A stretch of DNA of 64,000 nt from Plutella xylostella (GCF_932276165.1 NC_064012.1:3231501-3295500); one strand, 5' to 3'. Counted from the first letter of the stretch, positions 34,617 to 45,580 are shown. Program-made: numbers and translations. The notes: generated by a model not told the origin, from the sequence alone.

Positions 34617-37600
34617 TCAGCTCAGCCAGCCTAGCTCCCGAGTAAACTGGAGTAGCAGGCCTGGGTGTTGTAATAGCTGAGGTAGGCGCTCTGTTGGTCC
34701 AAGAATAGATAATCTTGTTTCTGTAGTAGGTGGACAAGCTAACAGAATATGTTCAACCGTCTCATCTACTTCCTTACATGTCCTACATAAGGGACTAGTT
34801 GAGTTACCTATGGTATATAAGTGTTTATTCACGCAACAATGTCCTGTTATTAATCCTACCATTAATGATATATTACTACGGGACAGGTTGAGTAAGTAGC
34901 GTGTAAGTTTATGGTTGTGTGATACAATAAACGCTTTAGTTTGTCTGCAATCTACACGATTTTTCCACTCCTGATTGTGTTCAGATAGTGTTTTATCGGT
35001 GAGAACTTGCCTTATTGCCTTTGATGACAAACTAATAAATGGTTCTGGCCCTATTGGTAGGGTATTTGATCCCATTCTTGCTAGTCGGTCAGCCTCGCAA
35101 TTTCCTATGTTGTCGTTATGACTTTTAATCCACTGTACTGTTACATTATTTGAAATGCTTAGGTTTTCCAGTGTTCTGTGACATTCTAAAATTAATTTAG
35201 ATTTTGTTACAGTTCTGCCTAAGGCACCTAAAATAGCCATACTGTCTGTGTAGAAGCAGATATTGCTATTTTTTGTGTCTTTTATTTGTGTAGCTCCGTC
35301 AAGTAGGCTGGCAGCTTCTGCCTGAAAAACAGTAGCTTTGTTCCCGAAGCTGACAGAGTATTGTAAATTAAGTTCCGGGCAGAAGACACCTCCACCGCTG
35401 CCCTTCTTGTTCTTGGCTCCGTCAATGTAGATATTGATGTCGTAATTGTTTTCGTCTGATGTGCCACACTGATCTCGCTGGATAGTGTAGCTTCTGTTGA
35501 AGATAAACGTCTTTATAGTAGTGTCGCTGCATTCAGTGGACCCGGGAGCCGACAACTTGGCAATGTCAAGTATGCGACTGTGTCCCTGTGCAGTAGTATT
35601 CGTTGACCATAGTCCCATGTTACTTAGCCTTATCGCCGCCGCTTTAGCTTCCTGCTTGATGATAATATCGAGTGGTGGAAGTCCTAGAATTATTTCTAGG
35701 GCGGCTGTTGGGGTTGACTTCATACATCCAGTGATTGAAACGCATGCAAGCCTTTGAAACTGTCGTAGTTTGTTTTTCACAGTAATGAGGTTCGATCTTT
35801 GCCACCAAACCACTGCTCCATATGTTATTATAGGTCTGACCACCGCTGTGTACAACCATTTACACAGCTTTGGCTTGAGTCCCCATTTGGATCCAACAAG
35901 TTTCCTAGTTTGGTATAGGGATATTGTTGCTTTACTTAGGGTTTTCTCCACATGTTTAGACCAGCTTAGGCGGTGGTCTAGCCATATGCCGAGATACTTT
36001 ACCTCATTTGTTAACTTTAAGGTTGTATTAAAAAGTTTAGGTAGCTTTAAATTACCTATCTTAGTCTTTTTGGTAAATAGAACCATTTCCGTTTTGGTTG
36101 GGTTCACTGACAATTCATGTTTGTGACACCATTCCTCTATGATGTTCAGTGCAAGTTGCATCCTTTCACATAAGGTATTTACAAACAGACCGCCAATGAG
36201 AATCGTAACGTCATCGGCGTAGGCTATTGTTGTAAAACCTTTATTATTTAGATCGCAAAGTAGATCATTCACAACTAAAACCCACAGCAATGGAGATAAC
36301 ACTCCACCCTGCGGACATCCCTTTGCTACTTTGCATCTTATTGTATTTGTTGAAGTAAAAGATACTGTTCTTGATTTAAGCATATTTGTTACCCAGGCAC
36401 TGATGACCGGGTCTACATCATGATTTTTAAGGTTATTACTTATGCTATTGAACATAGTTTTATCAAAAGCTCCTTCAATATCGATAAAAACTGCAAGGCA
36501 GGATTGTTGTAACAATATTGAATTTTCAATTTTGCTTACCACTGAGTGTAAGGCCGACTCTGTTGACTTACCCGGTTGGTATGCATGTTGGTTAGGATGG
36601 ACAGGTTTCACGGAAAGTGCACCGTCACGTATATATCTGTCACACAGTCGTTCTAAAGTTTTAAGAAGAAATGATGACAGACTAATGGGTCTATAGGCTT
36701 TCGGAGAGGTGTAGTCATCTTTACCCGCTTTAGGCAAAAATACTACTTTCACCTCCCTCCATCCCTTAGGTATATACCCGAGGGCTATACAGGCTCTGAA
36801 GATACCTACTAGCCGTGGTGAGATAATATCTACCTCCCACTGTAGGAGAGCCGGCACTATACCGTCTGCTCCCGGCGATTTGAAGGGAAGGAAAGAGGTG
36901 ATAGCCCATCTTACTTTTTCTTCATTTATTACGGCGGCCGCAATAGATTCAGCGTAACTAGAAGAATTAATTATTGGTGACAGCTGTTCTTGATCACACG
37001 ACTCTTCCGCTAGCATTTCACAGCCAGGGAAGTGCGTGAGCAACAGGAGGCTGTTCCTTTCGGTTTCGTTTTTTGTGTAGGTGCCATCTGGTTTTTTTAA
37101 TGAATCTAGCTGATTTTGAGAGTCAATTGACATGCATTTTTTTACCCTCGCAGCTTTAGTTTCACTTTTAATTGACCCGCAAAAATTCCTCCAGGATTCC
37201 CTAGTTTTTGCTCTAGTCTCTTTTTTGAATTTATTTCTTGCTAATTGAAACGCTTTCCAATCTTCCTCTTTTTTCGTATTTTTGGCGCGATTGAAAAGTT
37301 TTCTTACATTTGTTCTCATTTTCTCCAGTGAATTGCACCACCACTTGCGAGGTGACGCACTCACGGTCACTAAAGGACATGATTCTTCGTAGCTTTTAAC
37401 GATAATGTTAGTAAATTCGTCAACAGCTTCGTCTATCAACTTATAGGTGTTTAAGTTATCATACGGCTGAGTGTCGCTCAGTCCCTTAAGTAAACGATCG
37501 TGAAACTCGACTCTGTTTGTTTTCCTCGGATTTCTATATTGCCTAGGTTTGGGTGTTATAGAGGTTAGCTTAAAAGATATCCATCTGTGATCCGCACAGG

Positions 37601-38243
37601 ACACGTCTGGAAGCACCCTCCAGCCTACCACCATGTCCCTCGCCTGACTGTTAGTAATAGTGACATCTGGAATTGTTTGAGCACGAGCCGTGACAAACGT
37701 AGGCTCGGACCCTCTATTCAGAACACTTAGATTATTAGATAATAGGAACTCGAGTAAATCCCTACCCCTTTTATTAGTTTCCCTACAGCCCCATAGACTG
37801 CTATGCGCATTTGCATCGCAACCTATAATGAGTGGGATATTGTTTATCTTACATTCCGTGACCAGAGAGATAAGCTCGGGCGGGGGCATTGACCCGTCCC
37901 CAGGTAGGTATGCCGAGGCGATATACAACACCCGCCTCGCGTGCGACTCGTCCAATGTGAGTCCCACCACGGTTAAGTCCGGAGTGCAAAGATTTGAAAT
38001 TTTGTTAGCAGTGTAACATTTAGGTATAAGTATTAGACTTCTTATTTTACTACAATCTACAGTGGAGAAAGAGTTACAATAAAAAGTATTACCTTGATGA
38101 AGTTCGAGCGGCTTACCCCTCCTAAGTAAAGGCTCCGTGACCAGCGCAATGGTGGTCGGGTTTTCTTCTAGTTTACGTCGCAGAGCCGCGGCCCCAGTGT
38201 ACGAATGTTGAATATTCGCTTGTATCACTTTAATCGACGTCAT
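34617..38243 (-). CDS. retrotransposon ORF2: endonuclease, reverse transcriptase, RNase H
   Basis: 1208 residues with no interruption. Residues 1-230 form an APE-type endonuclease: QANIQHS at 8-14, IIGCDANAHSSLWGC around 139-153, and ADH at 217-219 as the SDH motif. Residues about 440-770 are the reverse transcriptase: SPGADGI, AYRPISLSS, IDIEGAFDKT, CPQGGVLSPLL and the catalytic YADD at 675-678. Residues about 935-1060 are RNase H with D941, E976, D1000, H1042 and D1052 in place. A Cys-Cys-His-Cys knuckle lies at C1153, C1156, H1165 and C1170. The protein would nick genomic DNA and copy its own RNA there. ATG at 38243 is chosen because the endonuclease begins within ten residues of it. All catalytic residues seem present, so the copy could be active or was so recently. 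Other frames across this span are shadows. Confidence 0.95.
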   Translation of the reverse strand: MTSIKVIQANIQHSYTGAAALRRKLEENPTTIALVTEPLLRRGKPLELHQGNTFYCNSFSTVDCSKIRSLILIPKCYTANKISNLCTPDLTVVGLTLDESHARRVLYIASAYLPGDGSMPPPELISLVTECKINNIPLIIGCDANAHSSLWGCRETNKRGRDLLEFLLSNNLSVLNRGSEPTFVTARAQTIPDVTITNSQARDMVVGWRVLPDVSCADHRWISFKLTSITPKPRQYRNPRKTNRVEFHDRLLKGLSDTQPYDNLNTYKLIDEAVDEFTNIIVKSYEESCPLVTVSASPRKWWCNSLEKMRTNVRKLFNRAKNTKKEEDWKAFQLARNKFKKETRAKTRESWRNFCGSIKSETKAARVKKCMSIDSQNQLDSLKKPDGTYTKNETERNSLLLLTHFPGCEMLAEESCDQEQLSPIINSSSYAESIAAAVINEEKVRWAITSFLPFKSPGADGIVPALLQWEVDIISPRLVGIFRACIALGYIPKGWREVKVVFLPKAGKDDYTSPKAYRPISLSSFLLKTLERLCDRYIRDGALSVKPVHPNQHAYQPGKSTESALHSVVSKIENSILLQQSCLAVFIDIEGAFDKTMFNSISNNLKNHDVDPVISAWVTNMLKSRTVSFTSTNTIRCKVAKGCPQGGVLSPLLWVLVVNDLLCDLNNKGFTTIAYADDVTILIGGLFVNTLCERMQLALNIIEEWCHKHELSVNPTKTEMVLFTKKTKIGNLKLPKLFNTTLKLTNEVKYLGIWLDHRLSWSKHVEKTLSKATISLYQTRKLVGSKWGLKPKLCKWLYTAVVRPIITYGAVVWWQRSNLITVKNKLRQFQRLACVSITGCMKSTPTAALEIILGLPPLDIIIKQEAKAAAIRLSNMGLWSTNTTAQGHSRILDIAKLSAPGSTECSDTTIKTFIFNRSYTIQRDQCGTSDENNYDINIYIDGAKNKKGSGGGVFCPELNLQYSVSFGNKATVFQAEAASLLDGATQIKDTKNSNICFYTDSMAILGALGRTVTKSKLILECHRTLENLSISNNVTVQWIKSHNDNIGNCEADRLARMGSNTLPIGPEPFISLSSKAIRQVLTDKTLSEHNQEWKNRVDCRQTKAFIVSHNHKLTRYLLNLSRSNISLMVGLITGHCCVNKHLYTIGNSTSPLCRTCKEVDETVEHILLACPPTTETRLSILGPTERLPQLLQHPGLLLQFTRELGWLS

Positions 38244-38343
38244 TTTTGTTTTATTGTTTTTTTTTTTATATAGATTTAATATTATATATTATAAATATAT
38301 TTAATATTATATGTGTAAGTGTACTTATACATATTTAATAAGT

Positions 38344-38637
38344 TTATGTTGGTGTGGTCGCCCGGTCGTCGTCCCGCCCCAACATATATTCCTCGGTGGC
38401 CGAGGACAAGCTCAGAGTCGAGGGCGACCGAATGCCAAGGGCCCCGAGGCCCAACCATTCGCCCGCACTCGACCCCGAAGACCTGCGCTCGCGACCGGAC
38501 TCCGGTTTGTCCGCCACCGCCGTCACCGCGTCACACGTGTCCCCGGGGGGGGCACTTGGGGCTGCGGTCTCAAGCACGTCAGCTGTTTCAGCTGCCTGAC
38601 CGCCGCCCTGTGACACTCTGACGTGTATTGTGCCCAC
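38344..38637 (-). CDS. short ORF1-like frame upstream of the retrotransposon ORF2
   Basis: 97 residues from ATG at 38637, rich in Ala, Ser, Gly and Arg, beginning MGTIHVRVSQGGG. It lies between the 22-bp repeats and ORF2 where an ORF1 should be. ORF1 of related elements is usually several hundred residues with CCHC knuckles; none is seen here. The frame stops where the base composition switches to AT-rich spacer. It could be the N-terminal remnant of an internally deleted ORF1 or simply a leader frame. Confidence 0.45.
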   Translation of the reverse strand: MGTIHVRVSQGGGQAAETADVLETAAPSAPPGDTCDAVTAVADKPESGRERRSSGSSAGEWLGLGALGIRSPSTLSLSSATEEYMLGRDDDRATTPT

Positions 38638-38694
38638 CTTGTAGCTCAGCTGTGCCCACCTTGTAGCTCAGCTGTGCCCACCTTGTAGCTCAGC
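38629..38694 (-). repeat. three 22-bp tandem repeats at the retrotransposon 5' end
   Basis: Three exact copies of a 22-bp unit containing CCCACCTTGTAGCTCAGC, at 38629-38650, 38651-38672 and 38673-38694, only 6 bp from the element's 5' boundary. Tandem 5' repeats act as promoter units in some other LINEs; that role here is inferred. Confidence 0.85.
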
Positions 38695-39133
38695 AGCAGC
38701 TAGTATCTAATAACCAGTTGAATTCCAGTCAGTTTACTAAACGCTATAAGTGGTTTATTAATGCATTGGATTAAATAATATCATAGGAACCAAAAATACA
38801 ATCCTATAGCGATAGATGTCATCCATTTTTCATTTTTTTTTGTTCATAAACACAAGGTGTATTTGAAATTCTTATAACTAAACATAAATTACCTATCACA
38901 CATGCATTAAAAGATTTTGTAAACAAAAGTAAAAATAAATTTAAATTATTAATATAATGAATGTCCAAAAAATAAAATTAAAGACAAAAAAAATTAAATT
39001 ATTAAGAAAATTAATTTCCAAATAAAAAATTAAAAACTATGTCTGAATTAAAAGCAAAAATAATGTAAATAACAATACAAGTCACAAATTAATTCAAAAT
39101 TTAAAAACAAATTAAGAAAGTTCATGAAACATG

Positions 39134-39451
39134 TCAAAAATCATTCAAGTCATATAGACATTTTTCCAATAAAAGAGATTTCAGTTCACTTTTAAAGCAG
39201 CTTTTCGTTACCATCAGTTTATTAAAAAATACAATGGCCTGGTATGGAGCTGAATGCTTCGTCGTCACCAATAGATGTGGTGTGAGTTTGATTGGAAGCT
39301 CTTTTCTTCTTGTACTTTCACGTATGGCCTTCTCTTCCTTCGTTTCTATTGAATGGATGTTCTTGGCTAGACCAGTAAGAAGGACCAGAATATACAAACT
39401 CGGCACAGTCAATATGCCAAGTCGCTTAAAAACTGGCATACAAGATTCCAT
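39134..39451 (-). pseudogene. LINE ORF2 C-terminal remnant
   Basis: 105 residues beginning MESCMPVFKRLGILTVPSLY. This is the C-terminal signature of CR1/L2/Daphne-type ORF2 proteins, where a [RK]-x-C-x-P-x-F-x-x-L-x-I-L-T-[VL]-P-x-L-Y motif follows the RT. It continues the frame cut at about 40318. Confidence 0.7.
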
Positions 39452-39463
39452 TTTATCATTTGA

Positions 39464-39727
39464 CGGCTGAATGGTGTAGTGGTAGGACCCTGACTTCTAT
39501 GCCGAAGGTCCCGGGTTCGATTCCCGGCTGGGGCAGATATTTGTTTAAAGACAGATATTTGTACTCGGGTCTTGGGTGTTGATATTTATATTTAGTATCT
39601 ATCTATCTATGTATTTGTGTAGATATATCAGCTGTCCGATACCCATAACACAGGTTCTGCCTAGCTTGGGGTCGGATGGCCGTGTGTGAGATGTCCCCAC
39701 ATATTTATTTATATTTATTTATTCATT
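39464..39727 (+). mobile_element. tRNA-derived SINE, complete copy
   Basis: The head GGCTGAATGGTGTAGTGGTA (box A) is followed 36 bp on by GGGTTCGATTCCCGG (box B, T-arm CCCGG/CCGGG). After the tRNA-like head come a body with a (TATC)n run, the shared CCTAGCTTGGGGTCGGATGG word, and an (ATTT)n tail. Copies or fragments are at 15912-16091 and 14649-14704. It is inserted within the decayed LINE. The head looks like a tRNA but the whole is a SINE, not a tRNA gene. Confidence 0.85.
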
Positions 39728-39734
39728 TGTGGTA

Positions 39735-40318
39735 TACGGGTAGGGAATACATCCCGGCCTTTATTTGGGATCCCGGGATTTCGGGACTGGATGAAGACAA
39801 TCCCGGGATCCCGGGATAGTCCCGGGATTTGGGTCACAAACAAAACACGTCTAACGAATCAAAGTTTTTAGGTTTATTGGAGACACAGTATTTATAATTT
39901 AACTTTGTCAGACCATACTTAGTTGAAAAAAAATATACCTCTTAAAAAAAGATAAACAATAGGCTACTTGACTCTTTTTTAAAATAGGCAGGTCTAATAT
40001 AATTAATAATTGATCTATTAGACCAAACAAAATACTCTATAATTTTTTTGGACCTTGCAAATCGCAAAACTGTAACTTAAAAGTTCTACTTTTCATAAAC
40101 AGAGGAAAACGGTGTCAGCCATATTTGTTTATAAATTATCACATCTGTGACGTCACACGGGTAGAAAACAATCATTTGATATTTAACTAATGAAAACAAA
40201 GCTACGAAAATACCCTTACCTACTAATTTACCCTTTTTTGTCAAACCCGAAAATCCCGGGATTGGCAAATTCTAATCCCAAAAATGTCGGGACTGGAAAA
40301 TGACCGGGAAGTTTTATG
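39735..40318. mobile_element. hAT-like non-autonomous element (incomplete)
   Basis: It starts near TAGGGAATACATCCCGG and has repeated GATCCCGGGAT-type words at both ends (39769-39832 and 40250-40315). These resemble in style the hAT-like element at 44821-45580. The right terminus is not clean and no target duplication was found. It interrupts the LINE frame at the RYSI position. Confidence 0.42.
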
Positions 40319-40461
40319 CTATAGCGCAACTTAGACTCCATCAATGCGTAGTAGACCATCTTAAGCTGCTCTTCGCTTATTTCATCCCGGAGACTTCGTA
40401 GGGCATAGCATGCAGAACTAATAGAGCTCTCCAATGCATTGAGTTCATGCTTCCAGTTCAA
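40228..40461 (-). pseudogene. LINE RT thumb-region remnant
   Basis: The first ~48 residues (WKHELNALESSISSACYALR...MESKLRYSI) fit the region after the RT palm in CR1/L2-type proteins. The rest of the frame runs into the hAT-like element and is not LINE. Confidence 0.65.
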
Positions 40462-40506
40462 TGAAGAATCAATATAAATTCCTAAAAATTTTACGACATT
40501 GGCATT

Positions 40507-41146
40507 TTATACTTTGTCTCCATTAAGTATGATATTGATTTTATCTTTATCTCTTTCTGTGGTTCTAAAGAGTGAAGCACTTGTTTCGGTCGTACTCGTA
40601 TTTATTTTACGATTATTTATGCTGTACCATGTTGAGAAAATGCATAGCATGTTGTTAACATCAGATTCCAATGTCTTTATGTCGTTGGCTGAAACTACAG
40701 CATTGGTATCATCGGCATATACGACTAGCCTGGCATCCGGCATAGACCGACCCATGTGCTCTAGCAGATCATTCGTAAACACATAAAAAGTATGGGTCCT
40801 AAGACTGAGCCTTGCGGAACTCCTCGAGTGACATTCATCAATTTTGACTTTGTGATCATCTCAGAGTTATTATCTATGGTGATGATCTCTACAAATTGTT
40901 TCCTGTTCTGAAGGTAAGACTTGAAAAGTTTTAAAGTGTTTCCTCGTACTCCGTAATGTTCTAATTTTTTTGTAGGATTTCATGGTCTATTAGATCAAAA
41001 GCTGAGCTTAGGCCGAGAAAAAAGGCAGCTACCTTCTTTTTGTCGTTAAGTTTTAGTACTACATCATTTACTAATGTTTCAATAGCGTCTACTGTTTCTA
41101 GGCTTCGTCTGTAACCAAACTGTCTATCACTAATAACATTGTTCAT
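40507..41146 (-). pseudogene. LINE reverse-transcriptase palm remnants
   Basis: Two frames. 41146-40961 contains RQFGYRRSLETVDAIETLV then FLGLSSAFDLIDHEIL, corresponding to RT motifs 3-4 with the catalytic Asp changed: FLGLSSAFD for the usual LDLSKAFD. 40782-40507 contains VVYADDTNAVVSAND, the YADD box. The GTPQGSVLGP region between them is in another frame (about 40800-40830). Confidence 0.75.
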
Positions 41147-41157
41147 ATTAAGATGTA

Positions 41158-42258
41158 CTAGAAGTCTCGATTTAAGGATTTTTTAAGGTCTATATTTTGA
41201 TGGATCTTTCTTGGAACCTTTTTTTTAAATATATACCATATGCACTCATTATAAAAATAGGCCAACGGAGCTGCTAGCACATCAATATTGTCTTTGACCA
41301 CTGTCATAGGCAGACCGTCATATCCGCAGGATTTCTTGTTCTCAAGACTACGAACAAGCTTCTCAACTTCTGCTGGATTACATGTTCGACAATACATATC
41401 ATTTTGTACTTTTGAATCTCTCTCAATATATTCATAGCCAAGTCTTTGTTAACACTTGATGTATTGGATTCTTCAAAATCAAATTGATTTGCAAATATAT
41501 TCCCAATTTCTTTGGGGTTGTCAGTTATTTAATTACCTACCTTAAGCAGAAGTTTTTCTTTAAGTGTGTTGGTTTTATTTATTTCTGTGTTTGTTTACAC
41601 ACCTCCAAATTGCTTTCGTGGAATCTTTTGCACCGTCGATTTCAAACCGGACTGCCTGTTTTTTTGCCATTCTAATTACTTTCCTATAAATTGAGATATA
41701 CCTCTTGTAGTATTCGTTTATACTTGGATCGAAACGCAGAGCTCCATATAAAACTCTTTTCATTTTACTTGACACTTTTATTGCTGTAGTGATCCATTTA
41801 ATATGATCTGATCTTTTTGTCTTTACTCGAACTTTCTTTTTCGGAAAACTGTTTCTGAAAATGCTGTCGAATGTTGAAATAAATCCATTGATTCCCTTGT
41901 CAGTCCAGTTCTGTTTCATTATTTCATTCCTAAATTGATCATTATTTTTTTGAGAGAAACATCTTTTTTCTACTGAAAGTGTTTCAGGGATTTTATTAGC
42001 TTTGCTCGCATTTTCAATTGATAAATCACAGAAAATACAAGCGTGACCATCTGCCAAGCCATTGTGATCAACATTATGTTTCTCCAAACATGCCTCAGGT
42101 ACGTTAGTCAAGAAGTTATCAATACAAGAGCTTGAATCATTTTTCACATATGTAACCTCGTTGATAACATGTCTAAAATTATAACACTTTAAGAGATTAA
42201 CAAATTCATTACGTTTTTTGGTATCAGAGAGAATATCTAGGTATATTAAAATCACCAC
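41158..42258 (-). pseudogene. LINE endonuclease C-terminus and RT N-terminus remnants
   Basis: 42258-41575 encodes the second half of an APE endonuclease (SSSCIDNFLTNV, then GLADGHACIFCDL in place of the SDH motif) and the linker to RT. 41397-41158 contains NKKSCGYDGLPMTVVK, RT motif 1 (family: KS.G.DG). A GDFN box (IICGDFNIPR) lies in another frame near 42275-42245, so a frameshift separates it. Confidence 0.72.
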
Positions 42259-42474
42259 AAATTATACATTTCTTATCAAAAAAGTACTCAAGAAGTTTTT
42301 CTAATCTTTCCATAAAAATATCATAAGTATTATCGTCTGGGTTTCTATACCAACAACAAATATAAACATTACTTTGAATGTCTCTAACTCCGCAGACCTC
42401 AAAACATTTTACTTTATATAGTTTTTTTACAATGTTCTAGTTCTTCATATGGCCTGTCTTTATGAAGCTAGCTA

Positions 42475-42822
42475 TTAATGACCCTCCTCTTTTTTGTGGC
42501 TTCTTGTATTATAAGAAGCTAGATTATAATTATCTAGATGAAATAAGGGTGCTGAGTCTTTGTACAAGAAGTGTTCAGTGAGACAGATGTAGTGTACGTC
42601 TTTATCTAAACCATGAAGATAAACCTCTAATTCATCTTTTTTAGCAATTCCACACGCGTTTTGGTGAAATAAATAAACATTTTCTATATTATTGCGAGAA
42701 TCTATATTTATTGTTTGTTGTTGTGATGTTTCCAAGTGAACTGTTACGGTATCAGATTTGTAGTTGAACTCGAAAAAGACTATTCGTATTATTATTTTCA
42801 TGAGATGTTCCACCAGTCTCAC
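42475..42822 (-). pseudogene. LINE endonuclease N-terminal remnant
   Basis: 115 residues including FHQNACGIAKKDELEVYLHG and YICLTEHFL, the start of an APE endonuclease (N of QN and E of TEH present). It is frameshifted relative to the following piece. Confidence 0.68.
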
Positions 42823-44820
42823 TATGTATTTAGATTGCGATTTGCGTGGATTTCGTCAACTATTATGCATAAATAATTAAATATGGTTACGATTCCATAT
42901 TTTGTGATAGTCCCGGTTCTTCTGTTGAAAGTATATTGTATAGTAGCGATAGATGTCTTACTTAGCCTATAAATAATTACTAAGATACAATAAGTAGGTA
43001 CCTACATACCTAAATATAATGATATACATACATAAAAGCTACAATAAACACCATAATTTGCAATGATTCAGCCGACGTTCGGTGTTGCCATACCTTTGCG
43101 GTATTTTTACTGTCGACTCCGTTTTACGATGTGTACAGAGACCCGCCCTTATATCACTGGATTAACCCTGCAGTAGTGATGTCAGAAAAAAAAGGCTATC
43201 GATTGTATACCTTTTGTAATATTTTTAAAATAATAATGTGTAGGTAATTTTTATATGTATTTATTTCGTTTTGTTTTGACGATGGAATTTTTAAGATACA
43301 TTGTGAAATTGCAACTATTAGAAAAACCTTACTTAAAAAAAATAGGGCCTTACCTCAAAAACTTAGACAATATTTAACAGATGTTTAGTGCTGTCAAACG
43401 CCTACAAAATCTGTCAAATTTCGTTTGAAACACTTGTTAAACAGTATTTAAAGTTTTTTGTGGTAGCACAGTTAATGTTTAATAATAAATAATATGAAGT
43501 GATTTTCATATTTATATTGGTTATTTACTATATCCTATGATCGATAACATAATGTAACTGAAGTTCTTAAAACAACCCTACTGAAGGATACAAACCTTTC
43601 ACAGACCTGAGAACCGTCAGGGTCAAGGGATATTAGTCCTTATAACATCGGTTTTCGGTGTTTTTCCATCTGCTGTAAGATGATGGATTATAACGACCTT
43701 GTTGATTTTCTGGTGGCTTTTTATTTAATATTATGAAAAGTGACGGGTTTTTTTTTTATACATAGAGGTATCAATGTAATAAGCCATAAAAAAATACTTT
43801 ACTGATAATAGTGTGATTATTTTAACGAAATCAAAATACCCAATTCTCTATTGGTCTGTTAATTAGCAGCAGTTAATAGCACCTCAATTACTGAACCGAA
43901 TTTGATAAAATTTGGAATAGCTCCATTTTTACCCATTGAAAGTAAGCGTTTCCGTAATCCATTATACTTAACTAATATCATTTAAGTGTATGATTGTCCC
44001 TATATTGTTCGCAGCTAGCCGCAATCCTTTTATCGATTTCCACTACGTATGTCAGGGATGGGCAGTTGAACATGTTTAGTCCCATTTAACTGTCAAACTG
44101 TAATATTCTTGAAACTACAACGTCAAAGCAGGCAACAATTGCTGTAAAATTTTAATATACTTTACGTCCGTGACAGTTTTTATTGGTTATTCTTTTTTCC
44201 GTATAGCGCACCCTATACTATATTACATATGTAGGTATACCTTGACTATAGCTAACTTAGTCTCCTGTTACTTCTATGTATGTACTTATTTTATACATTC
44301 TAATATAAACTTAGCGGTACTTAAGTACATTTTTTACTACTTTAAATATATTTACTTAATTTTTTATGGTTAAGTACGTTATTTATTAGGTCTTTAGGAC
44401 TTTTTTCACGTATTTTCCAAAGTTTTAGAATAAACACTGATTAGAATAGCGAGTTGTGTCTCTACCATTAGGATGTGCACTTTATACATATACGCTTTAA
44501 ATAGGAAACCAATGACCTAAATAAAGTTTCCTAAACAGTTGTAACCTTTTGACCCATTCATATTTTTTTGTCACTAAATACATTTACTTCGCAGAAGTAA
44601 TCGCATTGTAACACCCTGTTTTTGGGGTCATTCCAAAAAAAATACTTGAAATTTCCGGGTTCAATTCTACTAGGAGCACGGGACCTCTAACTTCAGTCAG
44701 GGCCCGGCAAATAGGCGACTGATATTTTGGATTATAATCATATGTTTGATAGCCACCGACTGTTCTGACTCCCACGTGTGTCACGCACCCGAATGACCGA
44801 GAGGGTTACTCTATACTGTC

Positions 44821-45580
44821 TAGGGCATGCAATACGGCAATACCGGGATCCCGGTATTACGGGATCCCGGACAAAATTTACCTTTTTTGTCAATACCGGG
44901 ATCGGACTTTTTTAGGCTATAAATAAAGCGATTAAATTATCGTTAGCCTTTTGTCCCTATATACTATGAAATCCCCACTTGTTTCCAATCGTTTAATGCA
45001 GTTTTCAGACGTTGGAAATCTACTGTTGTCCATGAGTAAGGGGCCGTCCATTAATCACGTGAGGCTCAAAGGGGGAGGGGGTACTGAAAACCTCACGAAA
45101 CATCACGAGGGGGGAGGGGGGGTTCTCGTTAGACATCACGTGTATTAATTTTTTGTCAAAAATTAGGTATTACTGAACCGATATTTTGGACGGCGCAAAA
45201 ATTTTAACGATTTGTAGTATGACCATATATTTTTTCTAGTCAAAAATTGCCTTTACATAGACTTCCAAAAAATACACGTGATCCAGGGGGGGGGAGGGGG
45301 GGTTGGTCCCAAACCTCACCAAATATCACCAGGGGGGAGGGGGGGGTCAAAAAATGAGAAAAACGACCTCACGTGATTAATGGACGGCCCCTAAACGAAC
45401 CGAATGTAAAAAGTAATTATATTCTAAAATTTAAACTCTAATGCTCAAGTTGTATATAAAAACTATTTTATTGCTTTTTCTTGTTTAATTTGGATTAGGT
45501 GTTACAATGAAGTCTAATACCGGTATTAATACCGGAACTCAATACCGGTATTGAAAATTTTTCCGGTATTGCATGCCCTA
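44821..45580. mobile_element. hAT-like non-autonomous element, 760 bp
   Basis: The ends TAGGGCATGCAATAC...GTATTGCATGCCCTA are exact mirrors for about 15 bp with ATACCGG words just inside. The 8-bp flanks ATACTGTC (44813-44820) and ATACTGAC (45581-45588) differ by one base: an 8-bp duplication, as hAT elements make. There is no transposase. It contains the Harbinger-like element at 45040. Confidence 0.85.
45040..45391. mobile_element. PIF/Harbinger-like MITE, 352 bp
   Basis: The termini GGGGCCGTCCATTAATCACG are exact mirrors and extend to about 24 bp. TAA flanks both sides (45037-45039 and 45392-45394). G-rich runs (GGGGGGGAGGGGGGG) occur near each end as internal repeats (45068-45120, 45286-45350). 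The plus frame at 44951-45148 is not a gene. Terminal words like this are, from memory, widespread in insects. Confidence 0.87.

Larger units (their letters stand above)
34533..38700 (-). mobile_element. complete non-LTR retrotransposon (R1/LOA/I-like group)
   Basis: A 9-bp direct repeat TAGTATCTA (34524-34532 and 38701-38709) brackets it exactly. Read 5' to 3' on the minus strand: three 22-bp tandem repeats (38694-38629), a 97-codon frame (38637-38344), an AT-rich 100-bp spacer, an intact 1208-codon ORF2 (38243-34617), an 84-bp 3' region, and a pentanucleotide tail of (GAATA)n type at the target. The 9-bp repeat and intact ORF2 indicate a young, full-length insertion into the acj6 intron. 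The domain set (AP endonuclease, RT, RNase H, C-terminal zinc knuckle) fits the R1/LOA/I assemblage; I cannot fix the clade by eye. Confidence 0.88.
38830..42830 (-). mobile_element. decayed CR1/L2/Daphne-like LINE, interrupted
   Basis: Pieces of one ORF2 appear in order on the minus strand with frameshifts and gaps. The T-rich 3' region runs from about 39130 down to 38830. Between 39455 and 40318 the reading is broken by a tRNA-type SINE and a hAT-like element; about 25 codons are missing there. The 5' boundary is near 42830. It is inactive. Confidence 0.75.

Noticed and set aside
39464..39535. Possible functional tRNA gene
   Set aside because: Box A and box B are present, but the sequence continues into a SINE body and (ATTT)n tail shared with copies at 15912 and 14649. 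It is a SINE head.
41575..42258. 227-codon minus-strand frame as a host gene
   Set aside because: Its endonuclease-like signatures and its order with neighbouring RT fragments show that it is a decayed LINE.
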